Of a DNA stretch of 64,000 bases, positions 50,131-58,940 are shown piece after piece (position 1 is the stretch's first letter; each line of letters begins with the position of its first letter). The notes beneath the pieces were generated by a model. It was not told the origin of the DNA. It worked only from the letters and a program-made list of their open reading frames with translations, and searched no databases. Made by a program: the position numbers and the translations under genes. The stretch spans positions 930,001-994,000 of the forward strand of contig NZ_JYNQ01000001.1 of NCBI RefSeq assembly GCF_000934685.1, written 5' to 3'. This DNA is from Lacinutrix sp. Hel_I_90 (lineage in GTDB: Bacteria; Bacteroidota; Bacteroidia; Flavobacteriales; Flavobacteriaceae).

Positions 50131-51960
50131 ATGAAAAAAATATTAATTCAGTTACTACCTTTTATTAAAAAATATAAAAAACACGTTGTTCTAAATGTGA
50201 TTTTCAATATCCTAAATGCTTTATTTGGAACCCTTTCCTTGGTTTCACTAATCCCCATGCTTGATGTTTTGTTTGACAAAACAAACAGAGTTAAAAAAGA
50301 GCCCGTTTGGAATGGTATTGGAGATTTCCTGAAATATGGTAACGACCTTCTAAACTATAAAGTAAGTGGCTATTTAGAAAATGGTGATGAGCAAATTGCT
50401 TTACTTATAGTAATCGCTTTGGTAATTATCACATTTGCATTAAAAAACCTGTTTGGGTATTTCGCAAGTCAACATGTTATGTATTTAAAAAATGGCGTAT
50501 TAACAGACTTAAGAAATGACATGTACGATAACATTATTAATCTACCCTTACGCTTCTATTCTAAAAGACAAAAAGGAGATATAATGGCAAGAATATTAGG
50601 AGATATTGGCGAAATGCAAAACTCTTTATTTATTATTTTAGAATTGATAGTGAGGGAGCCTTTAAATGTAATTTTTGCTATTGGTATGATGTTTTACATA
50701 AATTGGCGATTATCTCTTTTTGTTTTAGTTTTCATTCCTACCGCTGGATTCGTTATTTCTAGGATTGGCAAAAGGCTTAAAAGTCAATCCTTAACAGCCC
50801 AACAAGAATCAGGAAGACTAATTTCTATAGTGGAAGAAACCTTAACAGGATTGAAAATAGTAAAAAGCTATACAGCAGAGTCTGTTTTTAAGTATAATTT
50901 TAAAAACTCAGCGGATAGATTATTGAAGTTATCTAATAGCATAGGACTAAGAAATAATCTTGCTGGTCCTGTTAGTGAATTTTTAGGCATTACAACGATA
51001 GCGATATTATTATGGTATGGTGGTACTTTAGTATTGGTAGATAAAACCATTGAAGGCACAACATTTATAGGTTTTATGCTACTTGCCTATGGTATATTAA
51101 CTCCTGCTAAAGCAATAAGCAAAGCCTCATATAAAGTAAAAAATGGTATGGCCGCTGCAGATCGCGTATTCGAAATTTTACATGAAGCAGATACAATGCC
51201 AGACATACCAAATGCCCTTGAACTCAATGAATTTAAAAGCGAGATTACTATCAATACTATTTCATTTAAGTATGACGATGATTTAGTACTAAAAAACTTT
51301 TCAATAAAAGTACCCAAAGGAAAAACGGTTGCGCTAGTAGGGCAATCTGGTAGTGGAAAAAGCACCATTGCCAATTTACTTACGCGCTTTTATGATGTGA
51401 ATGAAGGCAGTATTGCTATTGATGGGAACGACATTAGAAATATTACAAAAAAATCACTCCGTGACCTTATGGGGTTAGTTACCCAAGACTCTATTCTATT
51501 TAATGACACAATAAAAAACAATTTACTCATTGGGAAGCAAGAGGCCAGTGAAGAAGAGGTCGTCGAGGCACTTAAAATTGCTAATGCCTGGGAATTTGTA
51601 AAAGATTTACCCAAAGGAATAGAAACAAATGTGGGTGATGCTGGAAATAATTTTTCTGGAGGACAAAAACAACGTTTAAGCATCGCACGAGCTGTTCTTA
51701 AAAACCCGCCAATCATGGTGCTCGATGAAGCCACCTCTGCATTGGATACAGAAAGCGAACGCTTAGTTCAAATCGCACTAGAGAACATGATGAAAAACCG
51801 TACCTCTATTGTTATTGCGCACAGATTATCTACTATTCAAAACGCAGATGAAATCATTGTCATGCATAAAGGTGAGATTGCCGAACAAGGCAAACATAAT
51901 GAGCTTATGGCAAAAAATGGAACATATAAAAAGCTAGTCGAAATGCAAAGCTTTGATTAA
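50131..51960 (+). CDS. MsbA-type ABC exporter (fused permease and ATPase)
   Basis: A 609-residue half-transporter that works as a dimer. Six membrane helices fill about 1-340. The ATPase domain (about 365-609) has Walker A GQSGSGKS at about 405-412, Q-loop VTQDSILF, signature FSGGQKQR at about 507 and Walker B PIMVLDEATSALD, then the H-loop IAHRLS. It resembles MsbA lipid-A flippases, but drug or lipid exporters look alike. It starts directly after the mutase stop codon. A terminator follows. Confidence 0.9.
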   Translation: MKKILIQLLPFIKKYKKHVVLNVIFNILNALFGTLSLVSLIPMLDVLFDKTNRVKKEPVWNGIGDFLKYGNDLLNYKVSGYLENGDEQIALLIVIALVIITFALKNLFGYFASQHVMYLKNGVLTDLRNDMYDNIINLPLRFYSKRQKGDIMARILGDIGEMQNSLFIILELIVREPLNVIFAIGMMFYINWRLSLFVLVFIPTAGFVISRIGKRLKSQSLTAQQESGRLISIVEETLTGLKIVKSYTAESVFKYNFKNSADRLLKLSNSIGLRNNLAGPVSEFLGITTIAILLWYGGTLVLVDKTIEGTTFIGFMLLAYGILTPAKAISKASYKVKNGMAAADRVFEILHEADTMPDIPNALELNEFKSEITINTISFKYDDDLVLKNFSIKVPKGKTVALVGQSGSGKSTIANLLTRFYDVNEGSIAIDGNDIRNITKKSLRDLMGLVTQDSILFNDTIKNNLLIGKQEASEEEVVEALKIANAWEFVKDLPKGIETNVGDAGNNFSGGQKQRLSIARAVLKNPPIMVLDEATSALDTESERLVQIALENMMKNRTSIVIAHRLSTIQNADEIIVMHKGEIAEQGKHNELMAKNGTYKKLVEMQSFD

Positions 51961-51971
51961 ACTCCAAAATA

Positions 51972-52003
51972 AAAAAGAATAAACAATTATGTTTATCCTT
52001 TTT
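51972..52003 (+). terminator. Rho-independent terminator of the mutase-exporter operon
   Basis: A 14-bp stem with one mismatch (arms at 51972-51985 and 51990-52003) and loop ATTA, ending in a T-run. The remaining 245 nt up to the sigma-factor gene show no feature I can support. Confidence 0.75.
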
Positions 52004-52248
52004 TGTTCATTGCTAGACTTGGGGCGACTAACAACATAAGTAATGTACGTTGGTGTAAACTTAAGCTAAAAAAGACTATAAAACAATTATTTATTGTTTT
52101 TAAACGGTAGTTATTAACACTTAATCGATTATTTATAAGATAAAGACTTGATAATCAATAAAATATGCTGTTAATAAAAAAAACACTAAAAACAACTTTC
52201 TTTGTTAAACTTTTTGCGATTTAAAGAGTCTTATATGAAATTAATTTT

Positions 52249-52791
52249 GTGACTACAGAAACCAAACTTTTAAAAGAATTACAATCCAAAGGAACAAAAG
52301 ATAGTGCCTTTAGCCAACTTGTGTCTATTTACAAAGAACGTTTATACTGGCACATAAGACATATCGTTAAATCACATGATGATGCCGATGATGCATTACA
52401 AAACACATTTATAAAAGCTTACAGAAGTATCAATAAGTTTAAAGGGGATAGTAAAATATATTCCTGGCTCTATCGCATTGCTACAAATGAAGCGATTACT
52501 TTAATAAATAAGAATGCAAAACGTCAACAAATTTCAAATGAAGAAGCACAGCAACTAGCCATTAACAATATGCAGGCCGATGTGTACTTTGAAGGAGACG
52601 CGATTCAATTAAAATTACAGCTGGCTATAGCTACACTGCCTAAAAAGCAACAACTGGTTTTTAACATGAAATACTTTCAAGACTTAAAATACCGTGAGAT
52701 GTCTGAGATTTTAGAGACCAGTGAAGGCGCATTAAAAGCATCCTATAATATTGCGACTAAAAAAATCCAAGCTTATTTAACAAATAATTAA
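52249..52791 (+). CDS. ECF-type RNA polymerase sigma factor
   Basis: A 180-residue group 4 sigma factor. Region 2 (about 20-90) holds ADDALQNTFIKAYRSINKFKGDSKIYSWLYRIATNEAI in pieces; region 4 (about 120-175) holds LPKKQQLVFNMKYFQDLKYREMSEILETSEGALKASY, a helix-turn-helix. It starts with GTG, because no in-frame ATG precedes region 2. Two small genes follow in the same direction: a single-pass membrane protein (likely its anti-sigma partner) and a CpxP-like secreted protein. Together they look like an envelope-stress cassette. Confidence 0.92.
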   Translation: MTTETKLLKELQSKGTKDSAFSQLVSIYKERLYWHIRHIVKSHDDADDALQNTFIKAYRSINKFKGDSKIYSWLYRIATNEAITLINKNAKRQQISNEEAQQLAINNMQADVYFEGDAIQLKLQLAIATLPKKQQLVFNMKYFQDLKYREMSEILETSEGALKASYNIATKKIQAYLTNN

Positions 52792-52848
52792 ACTATTTAA
52801 GATAATTTTAGTCTTAATAATAGTATCCCTCTTTATTGAGAAATAAAT

Positions 52849-53337
52849 ATGAAGAACAAAATATTACATAACAATAAAAATTCAGGATTCAAAGTACCTA
52901 AAAACTACTTTAAAGATTTTGATGCCGTTAGTTTAGCCGAAGCAAAGCTAAAGGACATAGCTCCAAATTCTGGCTTTAAAACTCCAGATGATTACTTCAA
53001 ATCCTTTGAAAGCGTGGCATTTGGATTAAACAAGAAAGACACTAAAGTGATTCCCCTTTTTAACAAAAAAAACCTTTTGCTTTTTTCTGGTGTAGCTGCA
53101 GCCCTTATCCTTTTCTTTAATCTTAACCTTTTTAATAATGCGTCACTTTCTATTAGCGATTTAGATACCGAAACGGTTGATAATTATATTTTAGATGAAA
53201 TTGAAGTCAGTGAATTAGCCGCTTTATTTTCAGAAAGCGAATTAAACGAAACCCAATTCATACAGTATAGTATTAGTGATGAAACTTTAGATTCTTATTT
53301 AGAATCTGTAGAAGCAAATGAACTATTTTCAGAATAA
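52849..53337 (+). CDS. Single-pass membrane protein, probable anti-sigma factor
   Basis: A 162-residue protein with one membrane helix at about 75-94 (LLLFSGVAAALILFFNLNLF). The cytoplasmic N-terminal part has two copies of one motif: SGFKVPKNYFKDF at 12-24 and SGFKTPDDYFKSF at 41-53. The extracytoplasmic C-terminal part is very acidic (ETVDNYILDEIEVSEL and later). Position right after an ECF sigma gene and this topology suggest an anti-sigma factor, but I see no zinc-binding HxxxCxxC motif, so the call is by context. Confidence 0.65.
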   Translation: MKNKILHNNKNSGFKVPKNYFKDFDAVSLAEAKLKDIAPNSGFKTPDDYFKSFESVAFGLNKKDTKVIPLFNKKNLLLFSGVAAALILFFNLNLFNNASLSISDLDTETVDNYILDEIEVSELAALFSESELNETQFIQYSISDETLDSYLESVEANELFSE

Positions 53338-53349
53338 AAAATTAGACCA

Positions 53350-53799
53350 ATGAAACAGTTACTTATCCCTATTATAACTTTATTAATATCGGTAAACGCC
53401 TATTCGCAAAGACCTGATAAAGAAAAAGTAAAAGCGCTGAAAATCGCACATATTACAGAACAGTTAGATTTAACGGCGAAAGAAGCACAAGCATTTTGGC
53501 CCGTTTACAATGCTAATGAAGACGCTCGTGAAAAACTAAGAGCGACTTCAAAATTTAAAAGACCTGAAAGTATTGATGCCTTAACGGAGGCTGAAGCCAA
53601 AACGCATCTGGAGGGTATAGTTAGTTTAGAGCTTGCTAAACAGCAACTTGAAAAAAAGTACTATACAGAACTAAAAGAAATTTTATCGGCAAAAAAAATA
53701 TTGAAACTCATGGATGCTGATCGTTCTTTTAGAAGAAAATTAATAGAAGAATTTAAGGAGCGACACCGTGGTGAAAGATCACATCGAAAAAAACAATAA
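53350..53799 (+). CDS. CpxP/Spy-like secreted helical protein
   Basis: A 149-residue exported protein: signal peptide 1-19 (ending NAYSQ). The mature part is nearly all charged helix. It contains HITEQLDLTAKEAQAFWPVYNAN, in the style of the Spy/CpxP LTxxQ motif, and EQLEKKYYTELKEILSAKKI-like helices (the phrase starts at about residue 104). The C-terminus is basic with HRGERSHRKK. Spy/CpxP proteins sense or chaperone misfolded periplasmic proteins, which fits the sigma-factor cassette. It begins 12 nt after the membrane protein and a terminator follows. Confidence 0.75.
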   Translation: MKQLLIPIITLLISVNAYSQRPDKEKVKALKIAHITEQLDLTAKEAQAFWPVYNANEDAREKLRATSKFKRPESIDALTEAEAKTHLEGIVSLELAKQQLEKKYYTELKEILSAKKILKLMDADRSFRRKLIEEFKERHRGERSHRKKQ

Positions 53800-53804
53800 A
53801 ACAA

Positions 53805-53834
53805 AAAGCCTCATTAATAACTTAATGAGGCTTT
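53805..53834. terminator. Bidirectional terminator
   Basis: Perfect 13-bp arms AAAGCCTCATTAA/TTAATGAGGCTTT, loop of 4, between the sigma-factor cassette and fabI, which converge on it. Confidence 0.9.
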
Positions 53835-53854
53835 AAAATTTAATGTTCTAAGTT

Positions 53855-54682
53855 TTACTTCCCTTCTTGTGACTCCACAAAAGCATCCATTACAGCATCG
53901 CTGACTCCCATATTACTAAAACCACCATCGTTATATAAGTTTTGTAAAGTAACACGCTTCGTTAAATCACTAAATAGCGTCACAGTGTAATTAGCACAAT
54001 CTAATGCGGTAGCGTTACCTAAAGGTGACATTTGTTCTGCATACGCTAAAAAGCCATCAAATCCCTTAACACCACTTCCTGCCGTTGTAGGTGTTGGCGA
54101 TTGGGAAATAGTATTCACTCTTACTTTTTTATCTCTTCCAAAGAAATAGCCAAAACTACGTGCAATACTTTCTAAATAGGCTTTGTTATCTGCCATATCA
54201 TTATAATCAGGAAATACGCGCTGTGCCGCCATATAAGTCAGCGCCACTATACTTCCCCATTCATTCATAGCATCTTGCTTATATAAGGTCTGCATCACTT
54301 TGTGGAAAGACATTGCAGAAACGTCTGTTCCTTTCTGAGTCCAAGCATAATTTTGATCGGTATAAGCCTTTCCTTTTCTAACATTAATAGACATCCCTAT
54401 AGAGTGTAAAACGAAATCTATTTTACCACCTAAAATTTCCATGGATTGCTCAATAAGGTTTTGAATATCTTCTTCACTCGTTGCATCGGCAGGAATAATT
54501 TGTGACCCTGTTTTTTCTGCTAAGGCATTAATTTGTCCCATTCTCATGGCAACTGGTGCATTGGTTAGAACAAAAGTTCCTCCCTCTTCGTGAACACGTT
54601 CTGCCGTTTTCCAGGCAATTGAATTTTCATCTAAGGCTCCAAATATGATTCCTTTTTTTCCTTTTAGTAAATTGTATGACAT
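53855..54682 (-). CDS. fabI: Enoyl-[acyl-carrier-protein] reductase [NADH]
   Basis: Reduces trans-2-enoyl-ACP in the last step of each fatty-acid elongation cycle. The 275 residues have the SDR nucleotide start GIIFGALDENSIAWKTA and the FabI-type active site: Tyr160 and Lys167 in YNDMADNK (Y-x6-K) and Tyr150. Other blocks are DFVLHSIGMS and NTISQSPTPTTAG. Length is near the usual 260-270. It lies at the end of the bamD-to-recN gene group on the minus strand, 110 nt after recN. Confidence 0.93.
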   Translation of the reverse strand: MSYNLLKGKKGIIFGALDENSIAWKTAERVHEEGGTFVLTNAPVAMRMGQINALAEKTGSQIIPADATSEEDIQNLIEQSMEILGGKIDFVLHSIGMSINVRKGKAYTDQNYAWTQKGTDVSAMSFHKVMQTLYKQDAMNEWGSIVALTYMAAQRVFPDYNDMADNKAYLESIARSFGYFFGRDKKVRVNTISQSPTPTTAGSGVKGFDGFLAYAEQMSPLGNATALDCANYTVTLFSDLTKRVTLQNLYNDGGFSNMGVSDAVMDAFVESQEGK

Positions 54683-54792
54683 AGTTTTTGGTTGATTCGT
54701 TGATTTATTTTATTTACATTTTAAGATAGCAAACAGAGACTATTTTATAAAGTCAAAGTTATAAAACTTAAAACTTTTAAGCTTTATTTTTT

Positions 54793-56445
54793 TTAGTTTA
54801 ATAATTCCTTGGCATGTGCTAAAGCAGAATTGCTAAGGTCAATACCTCCTAACATTTGAGCAATTTCGACAATACGCTCATCATGGTTTAATTGTATTAG
54901 ATTGGTTGTGGTTATATTATTAACATCTTCTTTGTAGACTTTATAATGAGTATGTCCTTTGGCAGCAATTTGTGGTAAGTGTGTGATACTAAACACCTGC
55001 ATTGTTGTACTCATTTGCGACATGATTTCAGCCATTTTATTTGAAATCTCCCCTGAAACACCGGTATCTATCTCATCGAACATGATTGTTGGTAGATTGA
55101 TGTATCTCGTGAGTATCGATTTTATAGCTAACATAATACGAGACAACTCACCTCCCGAGGCTGCTTTTTTTAATGTTTTGAAGTCACCGCCTTTATTTGC
55201 TGAAAATAAAAAGGACAACGCTTCTTTTCCGTTTTTATAATAGGTTTCATCGAGAGATAATTTAATATCAAACTGTGCATTTGGCATTCCCAAACTTGAT
55301 AAAATATGTTCTAATTGTTGCTTTAAATCTGGAACTGCTTTTGTTCTTTTGGTATGAATAGCTCCTGCGACAGCATCAAGCTTGGCTTTAACACCCTTGA
55401 TCTCTGCTTCTTTCTTAGCGATATCTGAATCCACATTTTCGGTTGCTGAAACTTTTTCTTCCAATTGCGCTCTTATTTCTATAAGACTTGAAATATCTGT
55501 AACGGCATGCTTTTGAAAAAGGTTGTTTAATGTTGCTAATTTAGCATTTACTTCTTCTAATCGATTGGGGTTTACCTCAAGATCTTCCTGAAAACGCTCC
55601 ACCTCTGAAAACACATCGTCTAATTCTATAAGACTGCTATTGACACGATTGTAAAGCTCTTCATACTTATTTGAAACGTTAGCAAGCTGCTTTAAAACGG
55701 TTTTTAATTCAGTTAATGCATTAATAACGCCTATTTGTTCGTCGCTTAATAATTGGTTTGAAGCTGTTAATTTCTCTTGAATGGTTTCAATATTACTAAG
55801 CATCTCATATTCTTCTTCTAACACTTCGAGCTCCCCTTCTTTTAACTTCGCTTGGGTTAATTCATTTAGTAAAAAAGAGTGATACTCGTGTTCTTTTATC
55901 GCATCTTTTCGGAAATCTAATAGATGCTTTAATTCACCCTTTAATTTCTTATAAACTGAAAGCTGAATGGCATAGTCTTGTAATTCGTTGTTATTTTCAG
56001 CTAAGGCATCAATAACTTCAAACTGAAAATCATCATCTACCAGTTGAAGCGTTTCATGCTGCGAGTGAATATCAATTAATCGTTCACCTAGTGCCTGTAA
56101 ACTTGATAAATTTGCTGGCGAATCATTTACAAAAGCACGTGATTTTCCAGAAGGTAAAATTTCTCGCCGAATAATCGTTTGCGTCTCAAAGTCTATGTCG
56201 TTAGCTTCAAAAAGTGCTTTTAAATTATAATTGGTAACGTCAAAATGCGCTTCAATAACACATTTAGCCTCTTTGTCACGCAGACTGCTTAAGTCGGCAC
56301 GTTTTCCTAAGATTAATGATAAACCGCCAAGTAAAATAGACTTTCCCGCGCCAGTTTCTCCTGTAATTATGGTAAAACCATTATTAAAATCAACATGTAA
56401 GTGGTCGATTAAAGCGTAGTTTTTAATAGATAATGATGTTAGCAT
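54793..56445 (-). CDS. recN: DNA repair protein RecN
   Basis: SMC-like ATPase of recombination repair of double-strand breaks. The 550 residues have the N-terminal head with Walker A GETGAGKS at 29-36 and NDSPANLSSLQALGERLIDIHSQHE. A coiled coil runs from about 150 to 365, and the C-terminal head has AASGGELSRIMLAIK and the Walker B IMFDEIDTGVSGE. It belongs to the conserved run of bamD, rpoZ, coaBC, DUF4835 and recN. Confidence 0.95.
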   Translation of the reverse strand: MLTSLSIKNYALIDHLHVDFNNGFTIITGETGAGKSILLGGLSLILGKRADLSSLRDKEAKCVIEAHFDVTNYNLKALFEANDIDFETQTIIRREILPSGKSRAFVNDSPANLSSLQALGERLIDIHSQHETLQLVDDDFQFEVIDALAENNNELQDYAIQLSVYKKLKGELKHLLDFRKDAIKEHEYHSFLLNELTQAKLKEGELEVLEEEYEMLSNIETIQEKLTASNQLLSDEQIGVINALTELKTVLKQLANVSNKYEELYNRVNSSLIELDDVFSEVERFQEDLEVNPNRLEEVNAKLATLNNLFQKHAVTDISSLIEIRAQLEEKVSATENVDSDIAKKEAEIKGVKAKLDAVAGAIHTKRTKAVPDLKQQLEHILSSLGMPNAQFDIKLSLDETYYKNGKEALSFLFSANKGGDFKTLKKAASGGELSRIMLAIKSILTRYINLPTIMFDEIDTGVSGEISNKMAEIMSQMSTTMQVFSITHLPQIAAKGHTHYKVYKEDVNNITTTNLIQLNHDERIVEIAQMLGGIDLSNSALAHAKELLN

Positions 56446-56503
56446 AAAATAATCCTTGAATTAGCCGTCTTTAGTATGCAGCGGAATAAAAGCTTAATTA
56501 TCC

Positions 56504-57391
56504 CTAAAATTTAATATTTCGCCATTTGCTAGCGTATGTTGGCGCCACTCTATTTAATAACTCAATTAAATTTGAAACATCAACATTAGGTCCCGATGAA
56601 AAAATTTGTTCGATCTCTTCTGCTTTAGCATCAAAAAAAACTCTGGTTAAATAAGAATTAGGTCTATTGGCATTCATTTTTTTAAAGAAATCTAACGCTA
56701 AAGCAATTTCGTTTTTCCCGTCTTTTGTATTTTCACTCATAATGTCTAAACCGCGTCTGTGGTAATTGTACATTACTTTTCTAAAGTCTCCAAATGTTGG
56801 TGATAAAATATTGTCGATTAACGCAAAACGACTTTGTAAGCCGTCTTCTAATTTCCAGCCTTTAAAACCTTCTTGTTGTGAGTAATTTGTAATACGCTGT
56901 GCCTGCTTGAAATAATCATCTCCACCTTCTAGGGCAAAAGATTCAGCATCCATACCTAATATCATATTAATATGATAAGCTAGTACTGAAATTAAGTTAG
57001 ATTCAAACTGATTTTCATTGTAAACCAGTGTTTGAAACTCTAAGTAACTAAAATTAAAGTCTTTGTCGTTTATATTATAAATAGGAGTATTATAAGTTGA
57101 ACCATAGACTGGTCTTGAAGATTGCACTTGTATTCCCGCTTCAAAATTCTCACCATTTTGATTAGTAACATTAATTACAATATTACAATCAATACGTTCT
57201 TGCTGCTTAAACTTTCTTTTAGTCCATTGGGTAGTATTAACAAACTCTGTTAATTGGTTTTCCAATGTTTTAAAAATTTGCAGGTTTTCATTACCTGTAA
57301 GTTGTGCGTTTACGACTACATTACAGTTTAGCTCCTGAGAGAAACCAATAACACTAAAAAATAAAAGAAAAAGTACAAGTGTATTACGCAT
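56504..57391 (-). CDS. DUF4835 family secreted protein
   Basis: A 295-residue exported protein: signal peptide 1-18 (ending VIGFSQ), then an N-terminal beta-rich part (ELNCNVVVNAQLTGNENLQIFKTLEN) and a mostly helical second half. The family (DUF4835) is restricted to Bacteroidota and its function is unknown. It overlaps coaBC by 8 nt and is followed by recN, so transcription is shared. Its fixed neighbourhood with bamD suggests an envelope role. Confidence 0.85.
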   Translation of the reverse strand: MRNTLVLFLLFFSVIGFSQELNCNVVVNAQLTGNENLQIFKTLENQLTEFVNTTQWTKRKFKQQERIDCNIVINVTNQNGENFEAGIQVQSSRPVYGSTYNTPIYNINDKDFNFSYLEFQTLVYNENQFESNLISVLAYHINMILGMDAESFALEGGDDYFKQAQRITNYSQQEGFKGWKLEDGLQSRFALIDNILSPTFGDFRKVMYNYHRRGLDIMSENTKDGKNEIALALDFFKKMNANRPNSYLTRVFFDAKAEEIEQIFSSGPNVDVSNLIELLNRVAPTYASKWRNIKF

Positions 57392-58595
57392 TTAATTTCT
57401 GAATTATAACGCCTACCAGATCTTTAGCCACTTCGGTTTTAGATTTTAATTCGTAAGCAGTCATGTTACCTTTGTTATCTATAATAGTCACTTTGTTAGT
57501 ATCGGTTTTAAAACCGGCACCTTTATCATTTAACGAATTTAATACAATTAAATCTAAATTCTTCTTTTTAAGTTTTCCTTTTGCATATTCCAATTCATTA
57601 TTGGTTTCTAATGCAAAACCGACTAACAGCTGCTGTTTTTTTATTGCGCCCAGTGAGGCCAGAATATCCTTTGTTTTTTCTAGCTCTAAAGTTAACGTCG
57701 TGTCCTCCTTTTTTATTTTACTGCTTGCAACTTCTTTTGGTTTATAGTCTGCTACAGCTGCTGATAAAATAGCGACATCTACATTTTCAAAAAACCGATG
57801 CGCTGCCTCATACATGTCTTGCGCACTTATTACTGCTATCGTTTCAATCAAGCTGTGACTGACTTTTTGATGTGTTGGCCCTGTAATTAAAATAACCTTA
57901 GCACCTAAATTCGCGGCAGCTTTTGCAATCTCAAAGCCCATTTTCCCACTAGAATGATTACCAATAAAGCGTACTGGATCTATAGCTTCGTAAGTGGGTC
58001 CAGCCGTTAAAAGTATTGTTTTTCCTTGAAGTGGTAATTTACCTAAAATATCGGCCTCCATGAAAGCCAAAATATCTTCAGGCTCAGCTAAACGACCTTC
58101 ACCAACTAAACCACTTGCTAATTCACCAGAGGTTGCTGGAATCATGATATTGCCGTAGCTTTTAAGCTTTTCAAAAGTGTGTAATGTTGAAGGATGTTTA
58201 TACATGTCTAAATCCATCGCTGGTGCAAAATACACTGGGCATTTTGCTGAGAGATACGTTGCTAACAACAAATTATCACAAGTACCATGTGCCATTTTAG
58301 ACAAGGTATTTGCTGTAGCTGGAGCGACTATTAAATAGTCTGCCCATAAACCTAATTCAACATGATTGTTCCATTCTGCATTTTCATCGTCTTCATTATA
58401 AAATGAAGAATGCACAGGATTTTTAGAAAGTGTAGATAAGGTAAGCGGTGTAACGAAGTCTTTAGAAGCAGGTGTCATAACCACTTTTACGTGTGCACCT
58501 GCTTTTATAAAGGCTCTTACTAATGAGGCTGTTTTATAAGCAGCTATACCAGCACTAATGCCCAAAAGTATATTTTTGCCGCTTACTATAGACAT
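57384..58595 (-). CDS. coaBC: Bifunctional phosphopantothenoylcysteine decarboxylase/synthetase
   Basis: Two consecutive steps of coenzyme A synthesis. The N-terminal CoaC part (about 1-180) is an FMN-binding flavoprotein (NILLGISAGIAAYKTASLVRAF, APATANTLSKMAHGTCDNLL, AMDLDMYKHPST). The C-terminal CoaB part (about 190-403) carries LTAGPTYEAIDPVRFIGNHSSGKMG and ILSAAVADYKPKE. The length is normal. It overlaps the DUF4835 gene by 8 nt and starts 4 nt after the rpoZ stop. Confidence 0.95.
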   Translation of the reverse strand: MSIVSGKNILLGISAGIAAYKTASLVRAFIKAGAHVKVVMTPASKDFVTPLTLSTLSKNPVHSSFYNEDDENAEWNNHVELGLWADYLIVAPATANTLSKMAHGTCDNLLLATYLSAKCPVYFAPAMDLDMYKHPSTLHTFEKLKSYGNIMIPATSGELASGLVGEGRLAEPEDILAFMEADILGKLPLQGKTILLTAGPTYEAIDPVRFIGNHSSGKMGFEIAKAAANLGAKVILITGPTHQKVSHSLIETIAVISAQDMYEAAHRFFENVDVAILSAAVADYKPKEVASSKIKKEDTTLTLELEKTKDILASLGAIKKQQLLVGFALETNNELEYAKGKLKKKNLDLIVLNSLNDKGAGFKTDTNKVTIIDNKGNMTAYELKSKTEVAKDLVGVIIQKLNA

Positions 58596-58599
58596 AGAC

Positions 58600-58929
58600 T
58601 TATTTTTGGTTGTCTTCCTCTGTATTTCTGTAATATACTTTAGAATCTAACCATTCTTTAACTGCTAGAGCATGTGGCTTAGGCAATTTTTCATAGAATT
58701 TAGAAACTTCAATTTGCTCTTTGTTCTCAAAAACTTCTTCTAAAGAATCATTGTAAGTAGCAAACTCCTCTAACTTTTCAATTAATTCCTTTTTAATTTC
58801 TGAATTAATTTGCTCTGCTCTTCTCGATATAATTGAAATCGCTTCGTAGATGTTTCCAGTTGGTTCATCTATTGCATTTCTATTATACGTTGTTGTTGTT
58901 AACGGCGCATCAATCTTTTTTAAATCCAT
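58600..58929 (-). CDS. rpoZ: DNA-directed RNA polymerase omega subunit (Rpb6 family)
   Basis: A 109-residue protein of the Bacteroidota omega/Rpb6 family, which helps assemble RNA polymerase. The core EPTGNIYEAISIISRRAEQINSEIK corresponds to the omega fold (NRYEAVLVAAKRARQL in others). The C-terminal half is a lineage-specific extension with YEKLPKPHALAVKEWLDSKVYY. It is between bamD (11 nt upstream) and coaBC (4 nt downstream), its usual place in this phylum. Confidence 0.88.
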   Translation of the reverse strand: MDLKKIDAPLTTTTYNRNAIDEPTGNIYEAISIISRRAEQINSEIKKELIEKLEEFATYNDSLEEVFENKEQIEVSKFYEKLPKPHALAVKEWLDSKVYYRNTEEDNQK

Positions 58930-58940
58930 AATTTATACTA

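Noticed and set aside
52242-52249. TAATTTTG touching the GTG start of the sigma factor, read as a promoter
   Set aside because: Its last base is the first base of the start codon, so the mRNA would lack the start. Probably chance, unless translation starts further inside.
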